This document shows positions 22,291-32,800 of a DNA stretch of 64,000 bases, piece after piece (the first letter of the stretch is position 1; every line of letters starts with the position of its first letter). Under the pieces are notes generated by a model. The model saw only the letters and a program-made list of their open reading frames with translations, searched no databases and was not told where the DNA came from. Location of the stretch: assembly GCA_016708265.1 (NCBI GenBank), contig JADJGA010000004.1, forward strand, positions 1 through 64,000, given 5' to 3'. Source of the DNA: Saprospiraceae bacterium (lineage in GTDB: Bacteria > Bacteroidota > Bacteroidia > Chitinophagales > Saprospiraceae). Both the position numbers and the translations under genes were made by a program.

Positions 22291-23028
22291 ATGCATAATT
22301 TGATTTCTTACTTTTTAATAATCAATATCATCATGAAATTGCTGTTTCAATTAGCCATCATCTGCTTAAATAGCCTTATTTCAGGACAGGTTGGCATTGG
22401 CACATTAACTCCAAGTGAAAATGCTGTCCTTGACGTGAACAGTTCCAACAAAGGATTGATGCTTCCCAGAATAATTGATACTTCAGACGTCAGCAACCCA
22501 TCTGCAGGTTTATTGATCTATGATTTAAATTCAAAAAGACCGGTATATCATAATGGTATGCAATGGAATACATTGTCTGTTACTACCGCTGAATCAGATT
22601 ACCTGGATTCAATTACCTATACTGTTTCCTTTCCAGCTAATGATTTTGTTTCAGGCACATTCGGATTACTTTCTGTTAATACGGCTGTGTCTATACCTGA
22701 AGGGTCCAGTCATTCTGTTTTTGAAATTATTGAGATTACAAAAACATCAGATATAAATTCGATTGCATTTGTAAAAGCTTGTACCAAGAGTACCACTATG
22801 AGCAATATGATTATAGAAATGAATTTTTATCATCCCGGAGAAGATGATCCGTATTTTGCTGTAAAAGTGAAAAATATCTTAATTAAAACTTTTAGTATAA
22901 ATTCTGATCTATCTGGCAGACTGATTGAAAAAATTTCAATCTCTCCCATAATATGCGGGTTTAAGGATTATGTGAATGACAGATGGTTTTGCAGGAATCT
23001 GGCAACTTTACAGGAAGTAGCATATTAA
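22291..23028 (+). CDS. secreted protein of unknown function
   Basis: 245 residues, intact. The second Met (22333) starts a clean signal peptide (MKLLFQLAIICLNSLISG) and may be the true start, since the promoter -7 box is only 8 bp before 22291. After the signal comes the QVGIGTLTPSENAVLDVNSS and KGLMLPRI opening that is widespread in Bacteroidota surface proteins, where a collagen-like or tail-fibre-like N-terminus is common. The remainder is beta-rich (YTVSFPANDFVSGTFGLLSV). No catalytic motif is seen and I do not assign a function. Confidence 0.65.
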   Translation: MHNLISYFLIINIIMKLLFQLAIICLNSLISGQVGIGTLTPSENAVLDVNSSNKGLMLPRIIDTSDVSNPSAGLLIYDLNSKRPVYHNGMQWNTLSVTTAESDYLDSITYTVSFPANDFVSGTFGLLSVNTAVSIPEGSSHSVFEIIEITKTSDINSIAFVKACTKSTTMSNMIIEMNFYHPGEDDPYFAVKVKNILIKTFSINSDLSGRLIEKISISPIICGFKDYVNDRWFCRNLATLQEVAY

Positions 23029-23211
23029 ATCGGAAACCATTAAAAATGGTAAATTTTAATAAACCAAAGTAAGTGTACTTCACATTTTTTTAGGAATCAA
23101 TTGCTATAATTAACATATCAGACTTTTTATGACCCAATAAAATTTCACATGAATTGCAGTTTGCTAATTTCACTTTTTAAATTATTTTATCTGTATTTTG
23201 ATTTTATATCT

Positions 23212-23219
23212 TATTTTTG
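23212..23219 (+). promoter_or_regulatory. TAnnTTTG -7 element before tyrS
   Basis: TATTTTTG 16 bp before the tyrS ATG. The -33 box is not convincing at the usual spacing. Confidence 0.4.
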
Positions 23220-23235
23220 CGCAAATTTTTAAAAA

Positions 23236-24511
23236 ATGAGTTTTATTGATGAATTGAAATGGAGGGAATGCTTTACGATCTCACTCCCGGTACTGAAGAG
23301 ATACTTGCACAAAAAAGATCACCGGATATATTGGTTTTGATCCGACTGCTCCTTCTCTTACAATCGGAAATCTAGTTCAGATCATGATACTGAATTTTTT
23401 TCAGATGCATGGACATACTCCTATCGTTCTGATGGGGCGGTGCTACAGGCAGAATAGGAGATCCTTCCGGAAAGACGATGAAAGACAATTAAAAAAGCGA
23501 AGAAGAGTTGGATAAAATCTTGAACGCAAAAAAAGCAGATGTTTAAACTGCTTAATTTTGAGACCGAGATAACAGGGCTGTCCTTCTAAATAATTATGAT
23601 TTTTACAAAGATATGAATGTCCTTAGTTTTTGAGAGATGTTGGCAAAATCTTACTAGTAATTACATGCTTTCAAAAGATTCAGTAAAAAACCGTATGGAA
23701 ACAGGTTTGTCATTCACCGAATTCAGCTATCAGCTTCTTCAGGCATATGACTTCCTTTACTTGTACCGAAATCATAATTGTTTACTGCAGATGGGCGGAT
23801 CTGATCAGTGGGGAAATATTACTACAGGAACAGAATTTATAAGGAGAAATGTACCCGATGCCAAAGCTTATGCTGCCACTACACCATTGCTGGTTAAGTC
23901 TGACGGCAAGAAATTCGGCAAATCAGAGGAAGGCAATATATGGCTGGATCCGGAAATGACCAGCCCTTACAAATTCTACCAGTTTTTTATCAATGTGGAT
24001 GATGCTTTACTTCCTACACTTATGCGATATTTTTCGATGAAGACAAAGGAAGAAATTGAAGAAATCGAAGTCAGGCACAGAGATGATCCTCAACAATATA
24101 AAAAGATTCTTGCCGAAGAACTTACAGCCAGGATACATATAGCTATGAAGCGGTCAGATCTGTTATCAGGGTGACCGATATTCTTTTCAATGCAAAAGCA
24201 AATGCTGAGCAAATCAATGAATTAAAAGAGGATGAATTCAGAATGATAATCAAAGAAATTCCATCCTTTAAAGTAAATGAATAGGAATTTAATAATAGCA
24301 TATCACTGACCAGAACGATTTAATTTCTGAGGACAACATCCATAGTGCCACCAAAGGAGGTCGACGTGCAATAGCAAGTAATGCTGTGAGTATCAACAAG
24401 ATAAAACACTCCGACTTCAACTTTAGAATTGATGCAGCTTCACTTTTATGTAATAAATATTTGATGATAGAAAATGGGAAGAAAAACAAATTCATAATTG
24501 AATCTGTTTAG
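23236..24511 (+). CDS. tyrS: tyrosyl-tRNA synthetase, frameshifted
   Basis: Charges tRNA-Tyr. The ATG at 23236 gives MSFIDELKWRGMLYDLTPGT after correction. Class I signature: IGFDPTAPSLTIGNLVQI (HIGH equivalent), GGATGRIGDPSGK, LLQAYDFLYLYRNHNCLLQM, GGSDQWGNITTGTEFIRR and KFGKSEEGNIWLD (KMSKS equivalent). A C-terminal S4-type segment reads SATKGGRRAIASNAVSINK and ends FIIESV before TAG at 24509. At least six indels between 23260 and 23630 and two between 24170 and 24300. The gene is essential, so these are probably sequence errors. About 425 codons is the expected size. Confidence 0.93.
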
Positions 24512-24536
24512 TTAAAGTATAAAATTATAATTAGGA

Positions 24537-25603
24537 ATGCAAAATATTGTTATGACAGGAACAGGAAGTTATATTCCTGAAAATATAATAAAAAATGATC
24601 ACTTTCTTGAACATGAATTTCATGATGAGAACAGACAAAGATATCCAAACAGCAATGAAGATATAATTCAGAAGTTCAGGGAGATAACTGGTATTGAAGA
24701 ACGCAGGTGGATATCAAAAGAACTTAAGAACTCTGATATTGCATTTCTTGCAGGGCAAAAAGCTATTGAAAATTCTGGTATTGACCCTGAAACACTCGAT
24801 TACATAATTGTTGGGCATAATCTTGGAGATATATCATACGGTTCAAATCAGACTGACCTTATCCCAAGTATTGCTTCGAGGGTAAAACAAAAATTGAAGA
24901 TTAAAAATAAGCACACAGTTGCTTTTGATATTATTTTTGATGTCCGGGATGGCTACAGGAGTTATAAATGTCTATGCTCTGATGAAGGCAGGAATGGCTA
25001 AAAGCCCTGATAATCGGTACTGAGACATTGTCGAGGGCGATTGACGAGTATGACAGGGATTCCATGATTTTTGCCGATGGTGCAGGCGCAACAGTATTTG
25101 AAATGAAGGAAGAAAGCGAAAAGCGGGGAATATTATCAGTAGGGGCATTTACAGACTCAGTTGAAGAAGCCTCTTACCTGACAATGGGACATACTTATTC
25201 TGAAAATAGCGATGATAATACCTATTATTTAAAAATGATGGGAAGAAAAATTTATGAATATGCTCTTAACAATGTGCCCCTGGCGATGAAGGAAACACTT
25301 GACAAGAGCGATGTCGATATCAGTGAGGTTAAAAAAATATTCATACATCAGGCTAATGAAAAAATGGACCATGCGATTACACAGCGTTTTTTCAGATTAT
25401 ATGGTATTAGAAATTTCGATCCTCATGTTATGCCTATGAGTATTGATAAGCTTGGCAACAGTTCTACAGCAACAATTCCGACTCTTCTTGATTCCGTACT
25501 CAATAAACATTACGAAATGCATGAAGTCAATGATGGAGATGTTACAATTTTTGCTTCAGTGGGAGCAGGAATGAATATCAATGCACTTGTGTATAAATTT
25601 TAA
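24537..25603 (+). CDS. 3-oxoacyl-ACP synthase III family (FabH-like) ketosynthase, frameshifted
   Basis: Thiolase-fold condensing enzyme of about 355 residues. It starts MQNIVMTGTGSYIPENIIKN. The catalytic Cys region around 24935-24960 is blurred by indels, but CPGWLQ can be read in one frame. The catalytic His is in FIHQANEKMDHAI and the Asn in GNSSTATIP; the C-terminus has FASVGAGMNINALVYKF. These three residues form the Cys-His-Asn triad of KASIII. It probably condenses an acyl-CoA with malonyl-ACP in fatty acid or related lipid synthesis. The long insert before the Cys (HDENRQRYPNSNED) is like the FabH paralogues of Bacteroidota rather than classical FabH. It follows tyrS by 25 bp. Confidence 0.82.
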
Positions 25604-25646
25604 AAAAAAATGATAATAAAATATATATTTAATTAAATATTAGTAT

Positions 25647-25654
25647 TACCTTTG
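25647..25654 (+). promoter_or_regulatory. TAnnTTTG -7 element before rplS
   Basis: TACCTTTG, a strong match to the consensus, 34 bp before the rplS start. Confidence 0.45.
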
Positions 25655-25688
25655 CGCTTCAATTTAAAAATAGTAGAATAAGCTTATC

Positions 25689-26042
25689 ATGGATGCAATA
25701 AAATATGTTCAGGAACAATTGATTCCAAAAATCAGATCCCGGAATTCAGACCAGGTGATAATATTTCTGTCAGCTATAAGATCATTGAAGGAAACAAGGA
25801 AAGAATTCAGGTTTTTAAAGGTGATGTCATCAGAATTCAGGGTGACGGTGCTACAAAGGTTTTTACAGTTAGAAGAATTGCGAGCGGTGTTGGTGTAGAA
25901 AGAACTTTTCCATTTAATTCACCCAATGTTGGAGAAGTGGTTGTGAATAAAAAGGTAAAGTGAGAAGAGCTAAATTATATTACCTGAGAGATCTACAGGT
26001 AAAAAAGCAAGGATCAAGGAAAAGAAAATTTTCAAAGCATAA
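25689..26042 (+). CDS. rplS: 50S ribosomal protein L19, frameshifted
   Basis: Ribosomal protein at the 30S-50S interface. Reading across three indels gives MDAIKYVQEQLIPK, then GDNISVSYKIIEGNKERIQV, FKGDVIRIQGDGATKVFTV, RRIASGVGVERTFPFNSPNV and RRAKLYYLRDLQGKKARIKE, ending KKIFKA. Each break is at a homopolymer: one A missing at about 25730 and about 25955, and one base at about 26000. About 118 codons is the family size. It is one of the clearest proofs that the window's frameshifts are artefacts, because this gene should be intact in a living cell. Confidence 0.95.
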
Positions 26043-26076
26043 AAAAAAAGAGGAGTTCATCTCCTCTTTTTTTTTA
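26041..26076. terminator. bidirectional Rho-independent terminator
   Basis: AAAAAAAAAGAGGAG, loop TTCAT, CTCCTCTTTTTTTTT: a perfect stem flanked by A and T runs, serving rplS on the plus strand and the outer-membrane protein gene on the minus strand. Confidence 0.85.
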
Positions 26077-26699
26077 GAATATGCTGAACCATAACGATAA
26101 TAAAATTCTCGAAGGAGAATCATCAGATTTAAATTCTTTACCGTCAATTACAAATGTCTTATAATTTTTTGAAAAATTTCCTTCATAGCGGAAGTCCACT
26201 GTTAATCCTTTAATTGTCAATCCTGCTCCCAACTGATAACCATAGCGCAGATTTTTGAATTCTTCTTTTATTTCATATTTATTGTCAATATCAGAAACAC
26301 TGTTCGAAAATAATGGACCAACCGGCCCTCCATATATTTTAAAGATGGAAGGTGTCAGCATTAGTAAAACAGGAATGTCAATGTTCTGGTAGCGGGATGT
26401 TCTTATTTGCTCAATTGTGTCTGCACTGGTAAGGTCGCTCAGCTTATAGCTCACAGTATTTGAGTTGAAAAGAATCTCAGGCTGAAGATAGATTCCCAGC
26501 AATCCAAGCCTGCCATATATTCCTGCATGAAAGCCATACTTAGAATCTTGAGACCAAACTTAAGATCGGAAGTATTGGCAATGTGACGTTCAGCCAGATC
26601 GTAACTTGAAAGTCCGGCTTTAAATCCAAATTCATTTTGAGAAAAAACAGCAACAGAAGCTGTTATCCATAAAATCAATATTAAAAATAATTTTTTCAT
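26074..26699 (-). CDS. outer-membrane beta-barrel protein (PorT/OmpX-like), frameshifted
   Basis: About 205 residues. Signal peptide MKKLFLILILWITASVAVFS, followed by QNEFGFKAGLSSYDL typical of the OMP_b-brl_2 family of small barrels in Bacteroidota. Alternating strands continue through LGLLGIYLQPEILFNSNTVS, IFKIYGGPVGPLFSNSV and YGYQLGAGLTIKGLTVDFRY, ending RILLSLWFSIF. A frame change near 26500 joins the two halves. Function is unknown; the family is structural or assists T9SS/porin assembly in some members. It is convergent with rplS over a shared terminator. Confidence 0.75.
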
Positions 26700-26835
26700 G
26701 ATGTTACTATCCTTTAAATTTTAAATTATATTTTTGTTTTATTTAATATGATGCAATATTTAAAAACCTGCTGCATTTTGAAACCCCTACACAGAAATTC
26801 CTATTTTTCTTAAATTCTGTTTTCGCACATATTTT

Positions 26836-26866
26836 TTTGCACTGACGATGATTTTCTGTACCTTTG
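26836..26866 (+). promoter_or_regulatory. promoter TTTG / 19 bp / TACCTTTG for engB
   Basis: TTTG at 26836-26839 and TACCTTTG at 26859-26866 with ideal 19-bp spacing; the best full Bacteroidota promoter in the window. It lies 69 bp before engB. Confidence 0.6.
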
Positions 26867-26935
26867 TACATTTAATAAACATTTATTTTTTATATATTGT
26901 AAAGCATTGAATCCTCAAGTATTAAAGTTTTGTTA

Positions 26936-27543
26936 ATGAAATCAGGTCAAAAAAAGTTGAATACATTGGCAGCTACCCGGCATCGAAAAATGCCGGATCA
27001 TGATAAACCTGAATTTTGTTTTATCGGAAGGTCAAATGTCGGGAAACCATCACTTCTCAATTATTTATGCGGCCAGAATGCACTTGCCAAAACATCCAAG
27101 AAACCTGGTAAAACACAGAATATAAATCTTTTTTACAATGCAGAAGGTTATTATTTTGTAGATTTACCAGGATATGGATATGCGTCAAAGTCTAAATCCG
27201 AACGGGTTCGCTGGAAGAAACTGATATATAATTATCTTGAAAAAGCAAAAATCTTGCTGTCTGCTTTGTTTTGATCGACAGCAGGATAGTTTTCAGGAGA
27301 TCGATAAAGTTTTTATTAACTGGACAGGACAGAAAAGCCTTCCAATATCCCTTGTATTTACAAAAATTGATGCAGTTAAAAATAATCTGAAAGCAAAGCA
27401 TATCTCTGATGTTAAAAAGGAATTGCTAACACATTGGGAATCTCTTCCCAAATTTTGAAGTTTCCTCTGAAAAGCGAATTGGAGGTGAATTACTTATTGA
27501 ATATATCACAGGAATATTTAATACTTTAAATCAGACTGAATGA
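26936..27543 (+). CDS. engB: ribosome biogenesis GTP-binding protein EngB (YsxC/YihA), frameshifted
   Basis: GTPase needed for 50S assembly and cell division. Motifs: G1 in PEFCFIGRSNVGKPSLLNYL, G3 DLPGYGYASKSKSERVRWKK, G4 FTKIDAVK, C-terminal EVSSEKRIGGELLIEYI. The P-loop reads GRSNVGKP where GKS is expected (CCA in place of TCA), which would abolish Mg binding if real. Indels near 26960, 27250, 27350 and 27460. The stop (TGA 27541) overlaps the next start by ATGA. The start is not certain; ATG at 26936 is the only one in a plausible place. Confidence 0.9.
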
Positions 27544-29172
27544 GCACAACAATTAATACTATTTATCCTCATATAATCAAAGATATAAAATCCTGGCCAA
27601 TCATAAAATTTTGTGCCGAAATAAATACTTTAAAAAAAATCTCGTTGAAAGTATATATAACGACCTTTTTATCAAATACGGAGACAATCTTAAAACTGAA
27701 CTTGAAAATTGTGCATACTCGAACTAAACCGGTTAAATAGTAATCCCTGGAAGATAGACCCTCCTGAGGAAAAGGCTTTCTGGACTGAAATGAGAAAAGA
27801 CCTCATTGGGAATAATAGTCCATGTGATATTGAGAATCATAAATTTCTGCTAAAAAGAATTATTAACCGCTATATTGAAGAGATAGTAGGTGATTTTCAG
27901 GAAGAAACATTTAAGATAATCCGAATTCTATTAGCTATTTTTCTCAACAGGTTTTTCAATGCAAATCTTAAAGGTAGTATCTTTTATCCCTTTAAAAAGC
28001 GGCACTCAAAAACAGGCTGATGCTGGCAGGGCATGTGGATGAAACCAGGCTTTATTCGAAAAGGGCTATCAATTCTTGTCCCACACACCAGAGCAACCTG
28101 GATTCTGTTTTGGTAGGTTACATGATTGATTATAAATTGGGTTTGCCGGCTTTATTCATATGGAGCAGGACTCAATCTTTTCAATTATGAGATACCTGCA
28201 TATTTTATGTCAAAACTGGGAGCCTATAAAGTCGACAGAAGAAAAAAGAATTCAATTTATATGAATTCACTTTTAGAATATTCCAAACATAGCCTTTCAC
28301 AAAATATCAACACAATATTTTTCCCAGGAGGCACCAGATCAAGAAGCGGTGAAATAGAAACTGAATTAAAAACAGGTTTGTTAAGCAGCCTTATCGGTGC
28401 TCAATTTGAAAAGATTAAGAATGGTGATAACAGGAAGATTTTTGTTGTACCAGTAGTAATGAATTATAACTCAGTACTTGAAGCAAGGTCACTGATATAT
28501 TCTTTTCTTAAGAATGATAGGAAAACTAAATACCTGTCAAGGTCAAAATACAAGGGAAAATTAACAGTACATTGTGGCTAATTAAATTCCTTTTCAAACT
28601 TTTTTCTCAAAATCTGATTTCGTACTTTCTTTTGGCCATCCGTTGGATGTTTTGGGTAACAGAATTGATCAGTGAAGGTGAAAGTATTGATTCATTAGGT
28701 AAGAAAATAGAAATTTCTGATTATTTCAAACGAGAAGGTTCAATTATTCAGGATAATCAGAGGGATTCAGTTTACACCAAATATTTATCAAAAGTGTTGC
28801 AAAAGCTACCTTCAGTATAATGTTGTATTTTGCAGTCATGTAGTTGCTCATGCTGCATTTAAATGCTTCCTTGAGAACTTGATGTTGAAAGCATTTATTC
28901 TATTTTCAAATATCACGAAAAGGATGTCAGCATCAGCAAAGAGAAACTTTATATAAAAGTCACTTCCATACTGGATAAACTATATAAAATGAAAGAAAAG
29001 AAAATACTGTTGTCAGATGAAGTAAAAAGTTCAATGGATGATGTTCTTCAGACTGGAATAAATACATTGGGAGTTTTTCATGTATTCAGGGTGCTTTAAT
29101 TTTAAAGGAGGAAGGGTAAAGACTGAAGATTTCGGGTTGTTATATTATTATTCCAACAGGTTATCCTTTTAA
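27540..29172 (+). CDS. PlsB-like glycerol-3-phosphate / lysophospholipid acyltransferase, frameshifted
   Basis: Membrane-associated acyltransferase of phospholipid synthesis, about 540 residues. The LPLAT motif I reads SCPTHQSNLDSV (HX4D) at about 28080, motif II region AYKVDRRKKNSIY, and motif III IFFPGGTRSRSGEIETELKT at about 28320. VVPVVMNYNSVLEA follows and matches motif IV. N-terminal sequence MSTTINTIYPHIIKDIKSWP and C-terminal helical segments are less conserved. At least seven frame changes. Its start overlaps the engB stop by 4 bp, so it is translationally coupled. The acyl acceptor is inferred from the family. Confidence 0.78.
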
Positions 29173-29190
29173 ATGATTAAAATTTAAGCT

Positions 29191-29725
29191 TTGAATTATA
29201 TAATTCTTGATCTTGAAGCTACTTGCTGGAGGGGTAAACCTCCAAGGGGAATCAATGAGATAATCGAAATAGGAGCTGTCAAAGTCAACGAATACGGAGA
29301 AGTAAAAGGCCTTTTTTCCAAGTTGATAAAACCTGTAGTGAACCCTGTTCTTTCAGGATTTTGCAAAAAGCTAACTGGAATAAGTCAGGAGCAGGTCAAT
29401 ATAGCAGACAATTTTATTAAAGTTATGGATGAGTTCCATGATTTTATAGGTTATGGTTTTGAAGATTACAGGTTGTACAGCTGGGGTAATAATGACAGGT
29501 CTTTTTCAGAACAAATTGCATTCTTCATAATCTTGAAGATGACTGGCTGGATCCGTTTATTGATATGCATAAAAAGTATATTTCAATAAATGGAAATAGG
29601 AAAAAATCGGACTGAAACATATTGTTGAAAGTGAAGGTTTTGAATTTGAAGGAGATCAGCATAGTGCATATATAGATGCCTACAATCTGAGTAAGATTTT
29701 TATAAAATATATTGACGAATGGTAA
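29191..29725 (+). CDS. DEDDh-type 3'-5' exonuclease (KapD/Eri1-like), frameshifted
   Basis: About 178 residues. ExoI motif YIILDLEATCW (Asp and Glu, metal ligands), INEIIEIGAVKVN, ExoII-region GYGFEDYRLYSWGNNDRSF, and ExoIII HSAYIDAYNLSKIF with the DEDDh His and Asp. One or two indels near 29520 and 29600. The start TTG at 29191 gives LNYIILDLEAT; no ATG is close. The small-exonuclease family acts on RNA or DNA 3' ends; the substrate is not known here. It is followed closely by the aminotransferase gene. Confidence 0.8.
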
Positions 29726-29735
29726 AATCATTATT

Positions 29736-31192
29736 ATGGAAAGCCATTTTCTGAAATTCAGGAATGAGATCATTGGAATTGACAAATTTTTTGACACTCC
29801 CTATGGTTCAAAGAGAATAATCTATGCCGACTGGACTGCCAGTGGCCGTCTATATGCTCCTATAGATAAAAAACTGATGGAAATTGGTGAATTGCTTGGC
29901 AATACTCATTCACCTACAACAATAACTGGGAAAACAATGACATTTTTGTATGAACATTCAAAACAGATCATTAAAAACCATGTCAATGCCGGGCCAAACT
30001 ATGCCTTAATACCTGCCGGATCAGGAATGACCGGTGCTGTCAATAAATTTCAGCGAATTTTGGGACTGAAACTACATGAACATTTCAAGCCTCTTATTGA
30101 TATTCCTGAAAACGAGAGGCCCATTGTCTTCATTACTCACATGGAGCATCATTCCAACCAGACTTCATGGCTCGAAACTATCTGCGATGTTGAAATAATC
30201 GATCCCGATGATAACGGACAAGTCAAGGTAGATCATCTTTGTGAACTTCTAGAAAATACAAGGACAGAACACTTAAAATTGCTTCAATAACTGCCTGCAG
30301 CAATGTGACAGGAGTGAAATCACCATATAAAGAAATAGCAGCAATCATTCATAAACATGGTGGTTATTGTTTTGTCGATTTTGCCTGTTCAGCTCCTTAT
30401 GTTGAAATCGACATGCAACCGGCAAATAAAGATGAAAGACTAGATGCAATTTTCTTTTCTCCTCATAAATTCCTTGGTGGCCCGGGTACTTCCGGAGTTT
30501 TGATTTTTGACAAAGAATTGTACCATAATGCGATTCCTGATAACCCTGGTGGTGGAACTGTTGACTGGACAAATCCATGGGGAGAACATAAATATCATGA
30601 CGATATAGAATCGCGGGAGGATGGGGGTACTCCACCTTTTATGCAGATAATCAAAACTGCTCTTTGCGTCAGGCTAAAGGAACAAATGGGATCAGAAAAT
30701 ATAATGAAACGGGAGAAAGATATCATAGATTATATTTTTGAAAGGTTTGCTCCGTTGGAAAACGTACATCTTCTTGCCAATAATCTGAAAGACAGGCTTG
30801 GAGTGTTTTCATTTTATGTGGATGGTCTGCACCATGATCTGGGTGTGAAAATGTTCAACGACAGATACGGTATTCAGATGCGTTCCGGATGCTCATGTGC
30901 CGGTACCTATGGCCATTATCTGTTGCATATCAACAGAGAAAGATCAAAGGAAATAATTCAGAAAATCAATGACAGGAATTATTTTATTAAACCGGGCTGG
31001 ATCCGTATGTCAATACACCCGACTATGACGGATGAAGAGATAAAGGTGATAATGGATGCCATACAGGATATGAGCAGGAACTTCCATGAATGGAGCCGCG
31101 ATTATGACTACGATAACGATCACAATGAGTTTGTCCATAAAACAAAAGAAATTGACCATAATAAACTTACTGAGAACCTGCTGAACATTTGA
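29736..31192 (+). CDS. aminotransferase class V / cysteine-desulfurase-like protein, one frameshift
   Basis: PLP-dependent fold-type I enzyme, about 485 residues. Starts MESHFLKFRNEIIGIDKFFD, then IIYADWTASGRLYAPIDKKL, VFITHMEHHSNQTSW, CFVDFACSAPYVEIDM, and the PLP-lysine motif FFSPHKFLGGPGTSGVLIFD. The C-terminal lobe has MRSGCSCAGTYGHYLL, a Cys-rich loop where SufS-type desulfurases carry the catalytic Cys, and WIRMSIHPTMTDEEI. One indel near 30280. The family is annotated variously as SufS-like or selenocysteine lyase-like; the exact reaction is not known. The next gene, an MBL hydrolase, is 350 bp on. Confidence 0.82.
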
Positions 31193-31239
31193 TTCATTTC
31201 CAATGTTATTTCATTTTTTCAGAAGTATTGTATTAATTG

Positions 31240-31530
31240 AATATATCATTCAGTCATTCAATAACTCAATAACTCAATCATTCAAAATCAATAACTCACT
31301 CAAACTCAATAACTCAATCATTCAACTAATTCAATAACTCAATAACTCAATAATTCAATAACTCAATAACTCAATAACTCAATCATTCAATAACTCAATA
31401 ACTAACAACTCAATAACTCAATAACTCAATAACTCAATCATTAACCAACTCAATCATTCAATAACTCAATCATCAACAACTCAATCATTCAAAACTAAAC
31501 TCACCAATTCAATAATTCATTAATTCAAAA
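31240..31530. repeat. 8-bp AT-rich microsatellite (AATAACTC/AATCATTC type)
   Basis: Nearly 300 bp built from the 8-mer CAATAACT and its variant CAATCATT, in imperfect tandem order. It has no spacer structure and encodes no protein. It fills the gap between the aminotransferase and the MBL hydrolase. Confidence 0.8.
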
Positions 31531-31540
31531 ATTCTCATAT

Positions 31541-32392
31541 ATGAAATTTCATGTAATAGAAACCGGTAAATTTAAGCTCGATGGGGGAGCCATGTTTGGT
31601 ATTGTTCCGAAATCAATCTGGAACAGGCTAAATCCTGCTGATGATCACAATCTTTGCACATGGTCGATGCGATGCCTGCTGGTGGAATATTCTGACAGAC
31701 TGATACTTGTTGATACCGGAATGGGTGATAAACAGGATGCAAAGTTCAAAAGTTATTTTCATCCGCACGGTGAGGAGGAACTGATCAGTTCCATCAGATC
31801 AAAGGGATTCAAACCTGAACAGATCACCGATGTTTTTATAACTCACATGCATTTTGACCATGTTGGAGGAGCAGTCAGATATAATGAAGATGGTCGTCTG
31901 GTGCCAACTTTTCCAAATGCAAAATACTGGACAACTAAAAAACATTATGACTGGGCATTGAATTCAAATATAAGAGAGAAAGCAAGTTTTCTCCAGGAAA
32001 ACTTTGTGCCACTTAAAGATGCCGGTGTACTGGAATTTCTTGATACAGATAACGGTGAATATGAGTGGATGGACCGGATCAGATTCAGGTATTATTATGG
32101 CCATACAGAAGCAATGATGCTTCCTGAATTCACTATGGACAATGGTAAAAAACTTATATATATGGCTGACCTGCTGCCTTCAGTCGGACACCTGCGATTG
32201 CCTTATGTTATGGCTTACGATATAAGACCTATGACCACACTCGAAGAACGTATGTATTTTTATGATTATGCATCTTCTGAAGGGTCATATCTTTTCCTTG
32301 AGCACGATCCGATACATGAAGTTTTATCTATAACAAAAGATGAAAAAGGCAATCATGGAGTAGGGGAGATACTGAAGCTCAATGATATCTGA
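31541..32392 (+). CDS. MBL-fold metallo-hydrolase (lactonase-like)
   Basis: Intact, 283 residues. Metallo-beta-lactamase fold with the zinc motif FITHMHFDHVGG (HxHxDH) at about residue 105, downstream metal ligands in YYYGHTEAMMLP and YMADLLPSVGHL (Asp), and LFLEHDPIHEVL (His). VDTGMGDKQ precedes them. The overall layout resembles N-acyl-homoserine lactonase-like and related hydrolases (PF00753). No signal peptide is seen. Substrate unknown. The gene is read from its own start at 31541, just after the microsatellite. Confidence 0.85.
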   Translation: MKFHVIETGKFKLDGGAMFGIVPKSIWNRLNPADDHNLCTWSMRCLLVEYSDRLILVDTGMGDKQDAKFKSYFHPHGEEELISSIRSKGFKPEQITDVFITHMHFDHVGGAVRYNEDGRLVPTFPNAKYWTTKKHYDWALNSNIREKASFLQENFVPLKDAGVLEFLDTDNGEYEWMDRIRFRYYYGHTEAMMLPEFTMDNGKKLIYMADLLPSVGHLRLPYVMAYDIRPMTTLEERMYFYDYASSEGSYLFLEHDPIHEVLSITKDEKGNHGVGEILKLNDI

Positions 32393-32800
32393 TATTCAGT
32401 AATCAATTCACAGTAATCAGTGAACAATGATTTATTTAGCTTTGCGTCTCTGCGTCTTTGCGTGAGATTAAAAAATGAAAAACTAAAAATGAAAAAGCTT
32501 GTCAGTCTATTGACGGATGAAAAACTAAAAATGAAAAATGAAAAATGAAAAATTAAAGTCTTCAGTCAGCAGTCAGCAGTCGGCAGTCAACATGCTGAGG
32601 TTTTATGAAAACATTAAACATTTTTTTTAAGATAAACTCAGAACGGAATAACCGACAACTGACAACTGATTAAAAAACTTGTCCGGCTACTGACGGATGA
32701 AAAATTTACATAGTATTTCCAAAAATGAAAAATTATTCTTAACTTGCAAATAAGTTTATAGAAATCATTAAAGGTTTTTAAAAATTGAAAATTAATTATA
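32393..32800. repeat. low-complexity intergenic region
   Basis: Contains CTTTGCGTCTCTGCGTCTTT, repeated AAAAATGAAAAATGAAA, CAGTCAGCAGTCAGCAGTC and CCGACAACTGACAACTGA words, plus a duplicated ACTGACGGATGAAAAA. No ORF or RNA gene seen. Similar material occurs in other spacers of the window. Confidence 0.5.

Noticed and set aside
29736..31192. Class V aminotransferase as the DndA desulfurase of the Dnd-like operon
   Set aside because: It is about 8-10 kb away, in a core-gene context with an exonuclease, separated by repeats and other genes.
31240..31530. Short repeats as a CRISPR array
   Set aside because: Tandem 8-mers without spacers.
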